From positions 124,001 through 188,000 of the forward strand of contig JAURPJ010000015.1 in NCBI GenBank assembly GCA_030835305.1: 64,000 nt of DNA. The letters run 5' to 3'. The notes under the pieces were generated by a model. That model was not told the DNA's origin. It did not search any database and was given only the letters and a program-made list of their open reading frames with translations. Origin of the DNA: Verrucomicrobiota bacterium. Lineage in GTDB: Bacteria > Verrucomicrobiota > Verrucomicrobiia > Verrucomicrobiales > Akkermansiaceae. The position numbers and the translations under genes are program-made. This document shows, piece after piece, positions 25,971 to 34,794 of the stretch; positions within the stretch are counted from its first letter, which is position 1, and each line of letters opens with the position of its first letter.

Positions 25971-27002
25971 CTACGTGGGGTAGGGAAGGGTGATTGTTGC
26001 GATCGCTTCCTCGATCTTCGGGTTGACCTCGTGCTTAAGAGCTTCGGCGGACATTTTGAGGGCGTTTTTAATCGCGAGGGCGGATGAACCGCCGTGGGCG
26101 ATGATGACGATACCATTCACTCCGAGGAGGGGGCTGCCACCGTAGGATTCGTAGTTGGTGCGGTCCTTGACAGCCTTAAAGGCCCCCTTGCCAAGGAGGG
26201 CTCCGGCGATGCGGACCGGGTTCTTTTTGAATTCTTCCTTCATCCACTTGGACATCGCTTTTGCGGTGGCCTCGCAGCTTTTGAGAACGATGTTCCCGGT
26301 AAATCCGTCGCAGAGGCAGACGTCGAGTTGGGTTTGGAAAAGGTCGTGGCCTTCGACATTTCCGCGAAGGGTGAAAGGTGCGTTGCCTTGCTCGACGAGG
26401 TGCTTGAGGAGAATCAGGGTCTCCTTGGTGAAGGCGGTGCCTTTTTCTTCTTCCTCACCATTGGACATGATGCCTACTTTGGGGTCGGCAACTTTGAGGA
26501 CTTCGCGGGCGTAAACGCTGCCCATGATGGCGTAGTCGAGAAGGTGACTGGGCTTTGCTTCGGGATTGGCTCCGGCGTCGAGGAGGTTGCAGACGCCGAA
26601 TTCGTTTGGCATGGGGGAGGCGATGCCGGCTCGTTGCACCCCTTTGAGGAGGCGGAGTTTCACGGTCGCGGCTGCGACGGCTGCTCCGGTGTTGCCGGCC
26701 GAAACGAGGGCCTGGGCTTCTCCATTTTTGACAAGGTCGGCCGCGATCGAGATGGAGGACTTCTTTTTGCGCCGGAGGGCTTTGGCTCCGGATTCCTCCA
26801 TGCCGACGACTTCGGGGGCCTCGATGAAGACGGCGCGAGGGTCGGTGAGTCCGCATTCGGCGGCCGCTTTCCTCAACTGGTCGGCGGGACCGGTGAGGAG
26901 GATGGATTCGATCCCGGAGTTTTCGGCGAGAATGTCGCGCGCTCCTTCGAGGTTGACTCCGGGGGCGTGGTCGCCGCCCATGGCATCAAGTGCAATCTTC
27001 AT
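25971..27002 (-). CDS. plsX: Phosphate acyltransferase
   Basis: 343 residues from ATG at 27002 (GTG at 27005 is also in frame). Converts acyl-ACP to acyl-phosphate for phospholipid synthesis. KIALDAMGGDHAPG opens the protein, with VSAGNTGA near 103, LLDAGANPEAKPSHLLDYA near 140, and VLCDGFTGNIVLKS near 230. LLGVNGIVIIAHGGSSALAIKNAL near the C-terminus is typical. Upstream lies rpmF then yceD, the classic cluster. A terminator-like hairpin sits directly before the start codon (27008-27036), and no Shine-Dalgarno sequence is visible between the hairpin and the ATG. Confidence 0.95.
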   Translation of the reverse strand: MKIALDAMGGDHAPGVNLEGARDILAENSGIESILLTGPADQLRKAAAECGLTDPRAVFIEAPEVVGMEESGAKALRRKKKSSISIAADLVKNGEAQALVSAGNTGAAVAAATVKLRLLKGVQRAGIASPMPNEFGVCNLLDAGANPEAKPSHLLDYAIMGSVYAREVLKVADPKVGIMSNGEEEEKGTAFTKETLILLKHLVEQGNAPFTLRGNVEGHDLFQTQLDVCLCDGFTGNIVLKSCEATAKAMSKWMKEEFKKNPVRIAGALLGKGAFKAVKDRTNYESYGGSPLLGVNGIVIIAHGGSSALAIKNALKMSAEALKHEVNPKIEEAIATITLPYPT

Positions 27003-27007
27003 CACGG

Positions 27008-27036
27008 TAAAAAAGCGCGGAGGGTGCCCCCGCGCT
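27008..27036 (-). terminator. Terminator or attenuator between rpmF and plsX
   Basis: On the minus strand a 7-bp perfect stem (AGCGCGG / CCGCGCT) with a 9-base loop is followed by six T and ends six bases before the plsX ATG. Full termination would separate ribosomal and lipid genes; partial read-through would set their ratio. Confidence 0.75.
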
Positions 27037-27072
27037 CAGTGAAGTGTTGGAAAATGTGTCGGGTGACGCGAT

Positions 27073-27255
27073 CTAGACGAGATCGACGTCGACCACCTGG
27101 CGATCGCGGTATGTTCCGCAAGATGGGCAGGCGATGTGTCCGGGGACATTGGAGCCGCACTCAGGACAAGTCTTGAGCAGGGGCTTGCGCCAACGGTTGG
27201 CTCCGCGGCGGAGCTTTTGTTTGTGCTTGGAGGTGCGACGTTTCGGTGAGGCCAT
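27073..27255 (-). CDS. rpmF: Ribosomal protein bL32
   Basis: 60 residues from ATG at 27255; the longer frame is rejected because [17 protein letters not shown] is the standard L32 start. Zinc-binding pairs CPECG and CPSCG are both intact, so this is the C-plus, zinc-containing form. ANRWRKPLL in the basic N-terminal part is typical. It lies 20 bases after yceD, as in most bacteria. Confidence 0.95.
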   Translation of the reverse strand: MASPKRRTSKHKQKLRRGANRWRKPLLKTCPECGSNVPGHIACPSCGTYRDRQVVDVDLV

Positions 27256-27275
27256 GAGTCTGGTTGGTAAGAAGG

Positions 27276-27758
27276 TTAATCTTGAGAGTCCAACGCGTCG
27301 AGAGCACCCCATGGGTTGGGCTTTTTCGGCGCGGGGGCGGGTTCTACTCCATCATCGGTTGGTTTGTCTACTGCTAAATACTTCGGATCTATTTCGCAAT
27401 TTCCGGGCGAGTCTCCGTCCTCGCAGCGCGGGTTGGTGGGGAGCTCGATCAGGATTTCCTCCCGTATTTGGGGAGCGGGATCGATGAAGCCGTCGTTGCC
27501 TAGCTCAATGCTGACGGCGGCGGAAGGCATTGAGATGGTTTGTTTGAAGGGATGGAGGCTGCGCATACAGGTGAGCTCAAAGGTCGCTTCCAGGCTGCCG
27601 GTGAGAAGGAGTTCAGTGTCGAAGCGCTGGGCGAAAAGGGAGTATTTGAGAGGGCTAACGCTGATAATGTCACTTTCCTGGAGGTCAAAAACCTCGGGAG
27701 GAAGCTCCCCTTCGAAGTGCTGGCCTTCTGAGGGTAAATTTGCGAGATCGATCTTCAT
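27276..27758 (-). CDS. yceD: YceD/DUF177 family protein, 23S rRNA accumulation
   Basis: 160 residues. DUF177 pattern: [22 protein letters not shown], then an opening [13 protein letters not shown] with a lone Cys where family members often have CxxC, then [18 protein letters not shown] (usually xLxLPxxPxC). The acidic C-terminus ends [13 protein letters not shown], the PFAxL-like motif of this family. In other bacteria YceD proteins influence 23S rRNA levels. The gene directly precedes rpmF, which is the strongest support. Its start faces the aat gene in a divergent gap of only 20 bases. Confidence 0.88.
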   Translation of the reverse strand: MKIDLANLPSEGQHFEGELPPEVFDLQESDIISVSPLKYSLFAQRFDTELLLTGSLEATFELTCMRSLHPFKQTISMPSAAVSIELGNDGFIDPAPQIREEILIELPTNPRCEDGDSPGNCEIDPKYLAVDKPTDDGVEPAPAPKKPNPWGALDALDSQD

Positions 27759-27778
27759 GGGGGTAATTGTAGATTGAA

Positions 27779-28369
27779 ATGGAGACTTTGTATCGCGAAA
27801 ATACCGTTGTGGAGAAAATTCCGACCGAAGTTCTTTTGGGCGCCTATGTGGAGGGGGTCTTCCCGATGTCGGAAGATGGGGAAATCTATTGGTTTCAGCC
27901 GAAGGAACGGGGGATCATCCCGTTGGATGATCGTTTTCACATTCCGCATGGTTTGAAGCGGGCGATGAAGAAGCGGCCTTTTGAGATCCGGTTCGATACT
28001 TCATTCCGGAAGGTGATGGAAGGATGCAGTGATCGGGATGAGACGTGGATCGACCCGGTGATAATGGAGAGTTATTGCGCCCTTTTCGACCAAGGCTTTG
28101 CCCATTCGGTGGAATGTTGGGATGAAGATGGGCTGCAAGGCGGGCTATACGGGGTTCGATTGGGGCGGGCGTTTTTTGGTGAGAGCATGTTTAGCCGTAA
28201 GACCGATGCGAGCAAGATTGCGTTGGTGAATCTGGTGGAGTGGCTTCGCGAAGAGGGGGCAATCCTGCTGGATACCCAGTGGATGACCGATCACCTGAGG
28301 ACCTTTGGCGGCTTCGAAGTGCCTGTCGCCGAGTATCGCAAGATGTTGGAGGAAGCTGTGGAGATCTAA
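27779..28369 (+). CDS. aat: Leucyl/phenylalanyl-tRNA-protein transferase
   Basis: 196 residues. Adds Leu or Phe to N-terminal Lys or Arg of proteins, marking them for degradation by the N-end rule through ClpS. Conserved phrases: LLGAYVEGVFPMSEDGEIYWF near 22, WIDPVIMESYCALFDQGFAHSVE near 90, GGLYGVRLGRAFFGESMFSR near 120 and LLDTQWMTDHLRTFGG near 165. All are hallmark segments of Aat. Length is slightly short of E. coli (234). It diverges from yceD. Confidence 0.95.
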   Translation: METLYRENTVVEKIPTEVLLGAYVEGVFPMSEDGEIYWFQPKERGIIPLDDRFHIPHGLKRAMKKRPFEIRFDTSFRKVMEGCSDRDETWIDPVIMESYCALFDQGFAHSVECWDEDGLQGGLYGVRLGRAFFGESMFSRKTDASKIALVNLVEWLREEGAILLDTQWMTDHLRTFGGFEVPVAEYRKMLEEAVEI

Positions 28370-28468
28370 TGGGGCCTGATTAGGGGCAAATGACGCGGAA
28401 GAACACCGGGCCGGAGATTTCTGACAGTGTGGGAGACTGACAGATATGCCGGGCTCTCCAATGGTGGT

Positions 28469-29047
28469 CTAGTTCTTGAGATCAGAGGACCGTTGGATCA
28501 CGCTTATCAGGTTAAAGTCGGAGTCTTCGATAACGACGCGACCATTTGTGAAGGTCATGATTGGTGCTCTTGGAGGAGTAACCTCATTTTGTGAGACGAT
28601 GCTAAGACCAGAATCCTTGTCATAGCTAATGTGCACCCATCCCTCTTCTCCCTCGATGTCACTATTAAAAGTCAGGAATTGTGTGCTGCCGGATGACATC
28701 GTGAAAGGAGCACTCAAATCATGATCGCCATGGTTCGACGCGATCTGCTGTCTCTCTTCTGAATCCAGTGAATCGACTGCGTAGAATCGATAGCCTTGTG
28801 CGATCCCCCAGGTGCGTGCTGCGATTGTGACATTTTCCGGATCAGCCGGATCAGCCGGATCAAAGGTCAATGTGGCACCGATCAATCCCCAAGGAACATT
28901 GACGTCCAGGTAGTAGAATTCGTTGGTTGCCGGGACACCCAGGAATTCCGCATCACAAGAGCCGTCATACTTTTCGAGAGTGATCTCGTAATACCGCGCC
29001 AAGGCTGGGGAAGAAAGTAAGATGGAAAGAAAAAGCAATAATCTCAT
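28469..29047 (-). CDS. Secreted protein of unknown function
   Basis: 192 residues. A clear signal peptide (MRLLLFLSILLSSPALA) precedes RYYEITLEKYDGSC. The body is beta-rich (YYLDVNVPWGLIGATLTF, WVHISYDKDSGLSIVSQNEV) with no recognised family. A 9-base direct repeat encodes DPADPADPEN near 71. The last residues, SVIQRSSDLKN, resemble the usual beta-strand ending of verrucomicrobial secreted proteins that lack their closing domain, but no truncation is obvious. Separated by about 43 bases from the large kinase-transferase gene and in the same direction. Confidence 0.6.
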   Translation of the reverse strand: MRLLLFLSILLSSPALARYYEITLEKYDGSCDAEFLGVPATNEFYYLDVNVPWGLIGATLTFDPADPADPENVTIAARTWGIAQGYRFYAVDSLDSEERQQIASNHGDHDLSAPFTMSSGSTQFLTFNSDIEGEEGWVHISYDKDSGLSIVSQNEVTPPRAPIMTFTNGRVVIEDSDFNLISVIQRSSDLKN

Positions 29048-29089
29048 GCTTGGAAGAAATACTTTTTCAGAAGAGCTTCAACGTCGCAT

Positions 29090-32000
29090 TTACCACTCAC
29101 ACAGTGACTCGATATGATCAGCCGAGCCGTCGCGGAGCCAGGCATCGAGCTGGGCCGGGTCTTTGAGTTGTTGGCCGCGTGATCTTGGAACGACGATAAA
29201 TTTTGATTCGATGCCGGAAAGCGTGGTGAGGTCGCCCCAGAGTTTTTCAAACTGGGTGACGGGGAAGACGTCTTCTTGTCCGTGCCCCCAGCGCTTTTTG
29301 ACCTCCTTGAGTGTAATGTAGGTCGGAAGGCGTGAAGCGACTTTCCGGATCCCGGCGATGATTTTCGTTTCGTCGCGCGCGAGAATGTCTTCGCGGCTGA
29401 GGCCGAAGAGTTCGAGCAGACGGTCCAGATCGATCCAAGTCGTCATCGAGTTGTAATAGGAGAGGGCGAATTCGTCTTCCTCTCGAGGCATGGCAAGGCC
29501 CTCAAGGAGTCGCGGGCGTCCTCCGATGGAGGCCAGGCCGCCGCCGCGGTCCTCGAGTCGACGGGTGATGATTTCGAAGGTGAGGCCGGTTTCGCTGGCG
29601 AGGTGGTGTCCTAGCAAGGCTGGATCCACATCGGCGCCGAGGGTGTCAATATTGTGGAGCATGAGGGTTTTGAGTTGGGGGCGCTCTTCGAGAAGGTTGG
29701 CGAGGATTCCGTTGAGTAGAAGGTGGGGGACTTCGTAAAAGTGGCCAACCGGGTGGAGGCATTGCAGCGGAAGGTTGTCGGTGTAATCGCTGGCTTCTCC
29801 GGTTGATCGGGCCCAGTTGAGCAGGGCTGCTCTGACCGAGTCCCGCATCTTTTGCTGCTGCTCGTCGAGGACCTGCTGGGGCATCTCTTCCCAGGCAAAG
29901 CGGAGATCGCGGACGGTCGGGATCATGCGGAGACCGACCGAGCGGCCTTGGGACAAGTGAAGCGAGCCGGGATAGTTGTAGCCGTCGACGGTGTCCAAAA
30001 ACTGACGGGTCGGTTGGTGGGTGAGATAAGAAGTGGTGAAGATGTGCGGAATGGTTGTTCCCACCTCCTGTCCGCGTTTGCGGGATTTCGCGAGGTGGGT
30101 TTCGATAAAGGTGCGATGGCGTCCGGCAAGGCGAACGAAGGGATGAAGGGCCTTGCAGACGCCGGCTCCCTGGGTCCAGCGGGATCCGGCTCCGGCGGCT
30201 AGAGTGATGACTCCGACCTCTCCGTCTGCAAGGGCTTGTTCCCCGAGTGCGAGATCTTTTGTGGCATCTGAGTTGGTGAAATCAATGACGTCTTCAGGTG
30301 CGACATCTTTGATCACGGTGGTGGCAGGGAGACGGTTCTGAGCGAGACCGATTCTTCCTTTGACGAGATCCTTGCGGATTTGCTCGTGCTGACGACGATC
30401 GAATCCGTTTTCGGTGAGGAGCTTTGAAAGTGAGTTATCCCCAGCCGATTGATCGCCGATCCGCGGGATGAGGGTTTCGAAGAGTGATTCAACCGAAGAA
30501 GAGAAAGCGGAGTTTGTCCGGCAGGCCCGGGCAAACTGATCGAGCTCGGCCCGCGCGGTCGGAGAGAGGTCTGCAGGCGGAGTCCGCAGGGTATCGGCGA
30601 GAGCGAGGTGGTAGTAGGAGGGCGGGAGAAGGGCTTCTTCTCCGTGATGAATTTGGCCAAAGGTCCCGTGTGGGTTGATTCCGAAGTCATAAACGACCGG
30701 GTCCATGGCGAAGGGGAGGGCGTTTTCGAGCTCCCGCTTGGTTTGGATCATGAGGTCGTGAATGATGTTCAGGGCCTCTTGCTTGCGTGAGGGGTCGACG
30801 ATGAAGCCCATGCCGCCGCCGGACATGCCGCCGAGCATCCAGAAGCCCCAAAAGTCGTCGCCGAATTTCTCCGATACGCGCGTGATGAGAGTTTCGGTAA
30901 AGTGGTTGGTGGCCCAGGGAATGATGGTTTGGAGCGGGCCGCGAAAGTTTGCGGTGGTGAGCCGTCCGAGTTCGCGGATGTCTCCTCCTGCGAGGGCCTT
31001 CACGATTTGATCGAGGAGGTCGAGGGCTTTCTGGCGGGCCTTCCATTCGGCGGAGGATCGCAGGAGGTATTTTTCGGTGACCATCTCGAGGATGGGGCCG
31101 ACGTTTTGGGCCATGCCGCCGTGGACCAGGATGAGCGAATCAGTGAGAGCCTGTCGGGCGGAGTCCGGGATTTCCTCCTGATTGAAGACCTTGTGCTTGG
31201 GCATGAGGCGCCCACGGGAAATTCCGTGTTCCGGATCGGTTTCACCCGCAAGTTCGCCTTCAATGAGCTTGATCCCGGGCCAGACACCCCCGGAGTCCTG
31301 CCAACCTCCCCCGGATCCGCCAATCCATTCTCCGAGAATGGCGCGGGCAAGGACGAGGCGTCTCTCACTTTCGGTAAGTTCGCCGGTGAGTGAATTGGTT
31401 TGTCCCGTGGCGCGCATGCAGGCGCTGATGAGTGCGGCAAGGAGATTGGTGGAAACGGCCAGGCGGGACCCCTTGGGGATGTCGTTGACGGAGGAGATGA
31501 TTTCGATACCGCGATTGGGGCCTGCGAGCCGGTTGAGGAGGTCGGCGAGTGATTTGCCGGAGCCCTCGATGCCTGGAGGGATAATTCCGGAGGCAATGAC
31601 AGCCGCTTTGAGGAGTCCAAGGTAGTCTTTGGCGAAGTCGAAAACGTCGCCAAGCGAGGAGATGACAGCGGTGGCCTTGAGATCAATGGAGGTGAGTTTA
31701 AGGATAGGCTCGTCGATGATGCGAAAGTAAGCTTCGACCGGAGGTTTTGGTTTTGAATCGCGACCATGAACGGCGAGATCGACGGAGACATTGACGACGC
31801 GGGCTCCTTGCGGGAAGTCCATGCCAAGGAAGAAAATGTCAGACCAGGCCGAGTGGGTCAGGTCCATGCGAACGGGAGTGCGTTCGCAAAGGATAGGGAA
31901 GCGGTGTTCGTCTTGTTCGAGGAGTTCACGACGAATGCGGAGTGGGTGGTCGGCGGGGTGTCCCATGCGGAACATCCACTGGTTGCCGCGGACGGTGCGG

Positions 32001-32401
32001 ACCGATTTGCGGACTTGGTCGGCAAGGGTCTGGAAGGCGAGTTGATGGTAGGCGGATGCCAGAGCGGAGCAAATGCCATCGGAGGGGCCGTCCTGATCTT
32101 GGATCTCAAGAAAGGCGTCGATGGCCTCCTCAAAATGCCGCCCAAGGAGGTATTCGTAACCTTCGAATGGAATGGATCCGGTCGCTGAAACCGGGAGCTT
32201 CCCGGGAAGGTGGAAGCGATGAATCGCTTGAAGGAAGAAGATGGCGCGGACCCGATGATACAGATTCTCCGAGGTGCGGCGGAAGGCATCCAATTCCGAG
32301 CATTCCCGAAGGAGTGAGTCGGTATCGAGGGGGGCGCAGGACTCCGCCAATGAACGATCACGAATGACGGGGTCCTCTGCGGTGATGAGTGAGACTAACA
32401 T
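29090..32401 (-). CDS. Fused GHMP sugar kinase and UDPGP-type nucleotidyltransferase
   Basis: 1103 residues. N-terminal about 170 residues are unassigned. A GHMP kinase of the fucokinase/FKP type follows: motif 1 RTPVRMDLTHSAWSD (174-188), motif 2 IPKGSRLAVSTNLLAAL (308-324), GGSGGGWQDSGGVWPGIKL (361-379, very like fucokinase) and motif 3 GGMSGGGMGFIVDP (524-537). The C-terminal part (about 728-1103) begins LAAGAGSRWTQGAGVCKALH (734-753), a nucleotidyltransferase signature, and has HNIDTLGADVDP near 916, as in UDP-sugar pyrophosphorylases. Inferred reaction: sugar to sugar-1-phosphate to NDP-sugar. Bacteroides FKP carries the same two activities in the opposite order. Sugar identity unknown; L-fucose is one candidate. 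Start is ATG at 32401; no Shine-Dalgarno seen. Confidence 0.8.
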   Translation of the reverse strand: MLVSLITAEDPVIRDRSLAESCAPLDTDSLLRECSELDAFRRTSENLYHRVRAIFFLQAIHRFHLPGKLPVSATGSIPFEGYEYLLGRHFEEAIDAFLEIQDQDGPSDGICSALASAYHQLAFQTLADQVRKSVRTVRGNQWMFRMGHPADHPLRIRRELLEQDEHRFPILCERTPVRMDLTHSAWSDIFFLGMDFPQGARVVNVSVDLAVHGRDSKPKPPVEAYFRIIDEPILKLTSIDLKATAVISSLGDVFDFAKDYLGLLKAAVIASGIIPPGIEGSGKSLADLLNRLAGPNRGIEIISSVNDIPKGSRLAVSTNLLAALISACMRATGQTNSLTGELTESERRLVLARAILGEWIGGSGGGWQDSGGVWPGIKLIEGELAGETDPEHGISRGRLMPKHKVFNQEEIPDSARQALTDSLILVHGGMAQNVGPILEMVTEKYLLRSSAEWKARQKALDLLDQIVKALAGGDIRELGRLTTANFRGPLQTIIPWATNHFTETLITRVSEKFGDDFWGFWMLGGMSGGGMGFIVDPSRKQEALNIIHDLMIQTKRELENALPFAMDPVVYDFGINPHGTFGQIHHGEEALLPPSYYHLALADTLRTPPADLSPTARAELDQFARACRTNSAFSSSVESLFETLIPRIGDQSAGDNSLSKLLTENGFDRRQHEQIRKDLVKGRIGLAQNRLPATTVIKDVAPEDVIDFTNSDATKDLALGEQALADGEVGVITLAAGAGSRWTQGAGVCKALHPFVRLAGRHRTFIETHLAKSRKRGQEVGTTIPHIFTTSYLTHQPTRQFLDTVDGYNYPGSLHLSQGRSVGLRMIPTVRDLRFAWEEMPQQVLDEQQQKMRDSVRAALLNWARSTGEASDYTDNLPLQCLHPVGHFYEVPHLLLNGILANLLEERPQLKTLMLHNIDTLGADVDPALLGHHLASETGLTFEIITRRLEDRGGGLASIGGRPRLLEGLAMPREEDEFALSYYNSMTTWIDLDRLLELFGLSREDILARDETKIIAGIRKVASRLPTYITLKEVKKRWGHGQEDVFPVTQFEKLWGDLTTLSGIESKFIVVPRSRGQQLKDPAQLDAWLRDGSADHIESLCEW

Positions 32402-32418
32402 CGGAAGTAGGAAGAGGA

Positions 32419-33255
32419 TTAGCGCCTGGTCACCGCGATTAGTTCAATCATGGCCCCCATCACTTCGTCGCGACCTTCTCCGGAGAGCGCCATTCCAAGT
32501 TGGGCCCGCAGGAGGCCATAGGGTTCTTCGATATTGAACCGAAGGCCTTCGATTTCGCAGGCGAGGTATTTTTCACCGCGGGCGGCCGCCGCAAGGCTTG
32601 GCGTGAGGGGTAGGTCCCCTTCTCCAGTGAACGATTGATCAAGGTGCTCCACAACCGGAGCGGTCAGAACGTGCATGCCAAAGAAGCAAAGATAGTTTCC
32701 GGATCTTAAGCCCGGAACGATCAGCTCTTGTTCCGCGATCGTGGGAGTGGGCTTTTCGATCATGTGAGAGACCTTATAGAGCCCCTGAACTCCTACGACA
32801 GGTGAAGCTGCGACTGTTCCGTAAAAGGGTAACTTGCTCTCGTGGGTGGGTTGCACTGCTGAAACCGGGCCGCTTGCCTGTGAGGCGAAATCGAGAAGCT
32901 GTCGCACACAGGATTCCTTCGCGAACGAAAGGTAAAGATGGTCTCCCATCATGAGGAGGAAGGGGTCACTTCCGGTGAAATCGCTGGCGCACAGGACGGC
33001 GTGGCCATATCCCATAGGAGTTGCTTGTTCGATAAATGTGACCTTGTCCAGATGGTCCGCGACCGCGGATGAGAAATCGGTTTCAGTTCCCGGCGCGATG
33101 ACAATCGCAACGGATTCAATTCCGCTGGCGAAGATTTCATCAAGGAGAAATGCGGCGACGGTTTTGGTCTCGCCGGTGGGGCTGACCAGGGTTTGCAATG
33201 GGAGGTGCTGTTGCTTTGGGCCGGCTGCAGTGATGACCGCTTTCTTAATCTTCAT
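32419..33255 (-). CDS. GalU-like nucleotidyltransferase with degraded signature
   Basis: 278 residues from ATG at 33255. The Rossmann-like start KKAVITAAGPKQQHLPLQ corresponds to the GalU signature AAGxGTRxxPxTK, but the Gly-Thr-Arg part and the distal Lys are missing. Later segments fit the family: TFIEQATPMGYGHAVLCASD, PFLLMMGDHLYL with the metal-site Asp, IEKPTPTIAE, and SGNYLCFFGMHVLT. It is 17 bases upstream of the kinase-transferase fusion and co-directional, so probably one operon. It may be a non-catalytic or altered-specificity partner; classical UTP-glucose-1-phosphate uridylyltransferase activity is doubtful. Confidence 0.7.
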   Translation of the reverse strand: MKIKKAVITAAGPKQQHLPLQTLVSPTGETKTVAAFLLDEIFASGIESVAIVIAPGTETDFSSAVADHLDKVTFIEQATPMGYGHAVLCASDFTGSDPFLLMMGDHLYLSFAKESCVRQLLDFASQASGPVSAVQPTHESKLPFYGTVAASPVVGVQGLYKVSHMIEKPTPTIAEQELIVPGLRSGNYLCFFGMHVLTAPVVEHLDQSFTGEGDLPLTPSLAAAARGEKYLACEIEGLRFNIEEPYGLLRAQLGMALSGEGRDEVMGAMIELIAVTRR

Positions 33256-33396
33256 GGACTTTAGGGGACCATGAGCAAGCGATCCCTGATTGACAAGGCG
33301 CAAGAAGGGAGAGGAATGCTCGTTGTTAATGAATGGGCATTTCCGGGGAGTTCTTGACAGGAAGCCATGTCTGCGGCACCAAAAACCCGTCTAATT

Positions 33397-34596
33397 ATGA
33401 GTAAACTCACCATTCGCGATATCGATGTCGCCGGTCAGGAAGTGCTGATGCGTGCCGACTTTAATGTTCCCACCAACGACGCCTTCGAAATCACGGATGA
33501 CACCCGCATTCAGGCGGCTCTTCCGACAATCAAACAGCTGCTCTCCAGCGGGGCCCGCCTCGTTCTCTGCTCCCATTTGGGGCGGCCGACCGAAGCTCGC
33601 GAGAAAAAGTATTCGCTCGAGCCGGTTGCGGCGCGGCTTGGTGAATTGGTGGGGCAGGATGTCACTTTTGCGGAAGACTGCATCGGTGAGGATACCGCGG
33701 CCCTTCGCAAGGGCTTGAAGGACGGTGATATTCTGCTTCTGGAGAACACCCGTTACTATCCCGAGGAAAAAAAGAACGATGCTGAATTTGCGAAGGCTCT
33801 GGCCGGAAATGCGGAAATTTTTGTGAACGACGCCTTTGGCACCGCTCACCGCGCCCACGCCTCGACCGAGGGAGTGACGCATCATGTTTCCAAAAGCGCG
33901 ATGGGATTACTCATCGAGCGTGAGCTTGAATATCTCGAAGGGAAGCTGGCCAATGCCGAGAGACCTTTCGTCGTCATCATGGGGGGGGCGAAAGTGAGCG
34001 ACAAAATCGAGGTTATTTCCGCACTTCTTGAGAAGGCCGACACTATCCTGATTGGCGGAGCCATGGCTTACACCTTCCGGAAGGCACAAGGTTATGAAGT
34101 CGGAATGAGCCTGGTCGAAGATGACAAGCAGGAACTTGCTCTTGAGATCTTAAAAAAGGCCGAGGAAAAAGGCGTGAAATTCCTGCTTCCTGCCGACACG
34201 CGGATCACGAAGGAGTTCAAGGAAGGTGCCGAGACCTGGAACACCGAAGTTTATGGTGAAGGCGGAGCGATCCCGGCGGATAAGGAAGGCATCGATATTG
34301 GCGACGTGGCAATTGCCGAGTTCAAGGAGGTGTTGCTGACCGCCAAGACAATACTTTGGAATGGGCCCATGGGTGTCTTTGAAAAGGACTGCTTTGCGAA
34401 AGGGACCAAGGAAATTGCCGAGGCCGTTGTCCAAAGCGGTGCGCTAAGCATTGTTGGAGGAGGTGATTCCGTGACTGCAGCCGTGAAGTTCGGCGTTGCA
34501 AACAAGATGAGTTTCATCTCCACCGGTGGTGGAGCGAGTCTCGAATTGCTTGAAGGCAAGACTCTCCCTGGAGTTGCCACCCTTACGGAAGCCTGA
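33397..34596 (+). CDS. pgk: Phosphoglycerate kinase
   Basis: 399 residues from ATG at 33397, where family alignment begins (MSKLTIRDIDVAGQEVLMRADFNVP). ATG at 33367 is in frame with AGGA close upstream, so a 10-residue longer form is possible. Substrate-binding SHLGRPTEAREKKYSLEPVA, FVNDAFGTAHRAHAST, VVIMGGAKVSDKIEV, NGPMGVFEKDCFAKGT and the nucleotide loop IVGGGDSVTAAV are all intact. Glycolysis and gluconeogenesis. Followed by a strong terminator, so monocistronic; the preceding GalU-like gene is divergent. Confidence 0.97.
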   Translation: MSKLTIRDIDVAGQEVLMRADFNVPTNDAFEITDDTRIQAALPTIKQLLSSGARLVLCSHLGRPTEAREKKYSLEPVAARLGELVGQDVTFAEDCIGEDTAALRKGLKDGDILLLENTRYYPEEKKNDAEFAKALAGNAEIFVNDAFGTAHRAHASTEGVTHHVSKSAMGLLIERELEYLEGKLANAERPFVVIMGGAKVSDKIEVISALLEKADTILIGGAMAYTFRKAQGYEVGMSLVEDDKQELALEILKKAEEKGVKFLLPADTRITKEFKEGAETWNTEVYGEGGAIPADKEGIDIGDVAIAEFKEVLLTAKTILWNGPMGVFEKDCFAKGTKEIAEAVVQSGALSIVGGGDSVTAAVKFGVANKMSFISTGGGASLELLEGKTLPGVATLTEA

Positions 34597-34617
34597 TTTT
34601 GCCAATCGATTTCCCGG

Positions 34618-34652
34618 GCCCGGTCTCCTTGCGCGGAGGGCCGGGCTTTTTT
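34618..34652 (+). terminator. Rho-independent terminator after pgk
   Basis: Stem GCCCGG/CCGGGC with an upper stem CTCC/GGAG and short internal bulges, a 6-base loop, then six T. It isolates pgk from the regulator gene at 34795. Confidence 0.88.
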
Positions 34653-34757
34653 GGTCAAACCAAAGACCATGTTCGAATGTCATTCGCCAAAGTCCTGTGG
34701 TCAGTCACTCAACGGCAGCGGTAAGGGCGATAAAATTGAAATTCTCCAATCCTCAAC

Positions 34758-34790
34758 TTGACAAAAATGAACTTTCAGTAAATACTGAAA
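34758..34790 (+). promoter_or_regulatory. Sigma70-type promoter overlapped by palindromic operator
   Basis: TTGACA (34758-34763), a 17-base spacer and AATACT (34781-34786) form a near-consensus promoter for the regulator gene. A perfect palindrome TTTCAGTAAATACTGAAA (34773-34790) covers the -10 element. The predicted start site, about 34793, is next to the ATG at 34795, so the transcript would be leaderless or nearly so. A near-identical palindrome lies at 35365 before the DUF393 gene. This layout suits autorepression by the GbsR-type protein. Confidence 0.8.
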
Positions 34791-34794
34791 ATTG

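Noticed and set aside
26094-27176. Long plus-strand frame of about 360 codons
   Set aside because: It lies antisense to plsX; plsX has strong family motifs. The antisense frame shows no domain and is a composition shadow.
28837-28862. Nine-base direct repeat as a phase-variable tract
   Set aside because: The unit is a multiple of three and encodes DPA repeats, so copy-number change would not shift the frame.
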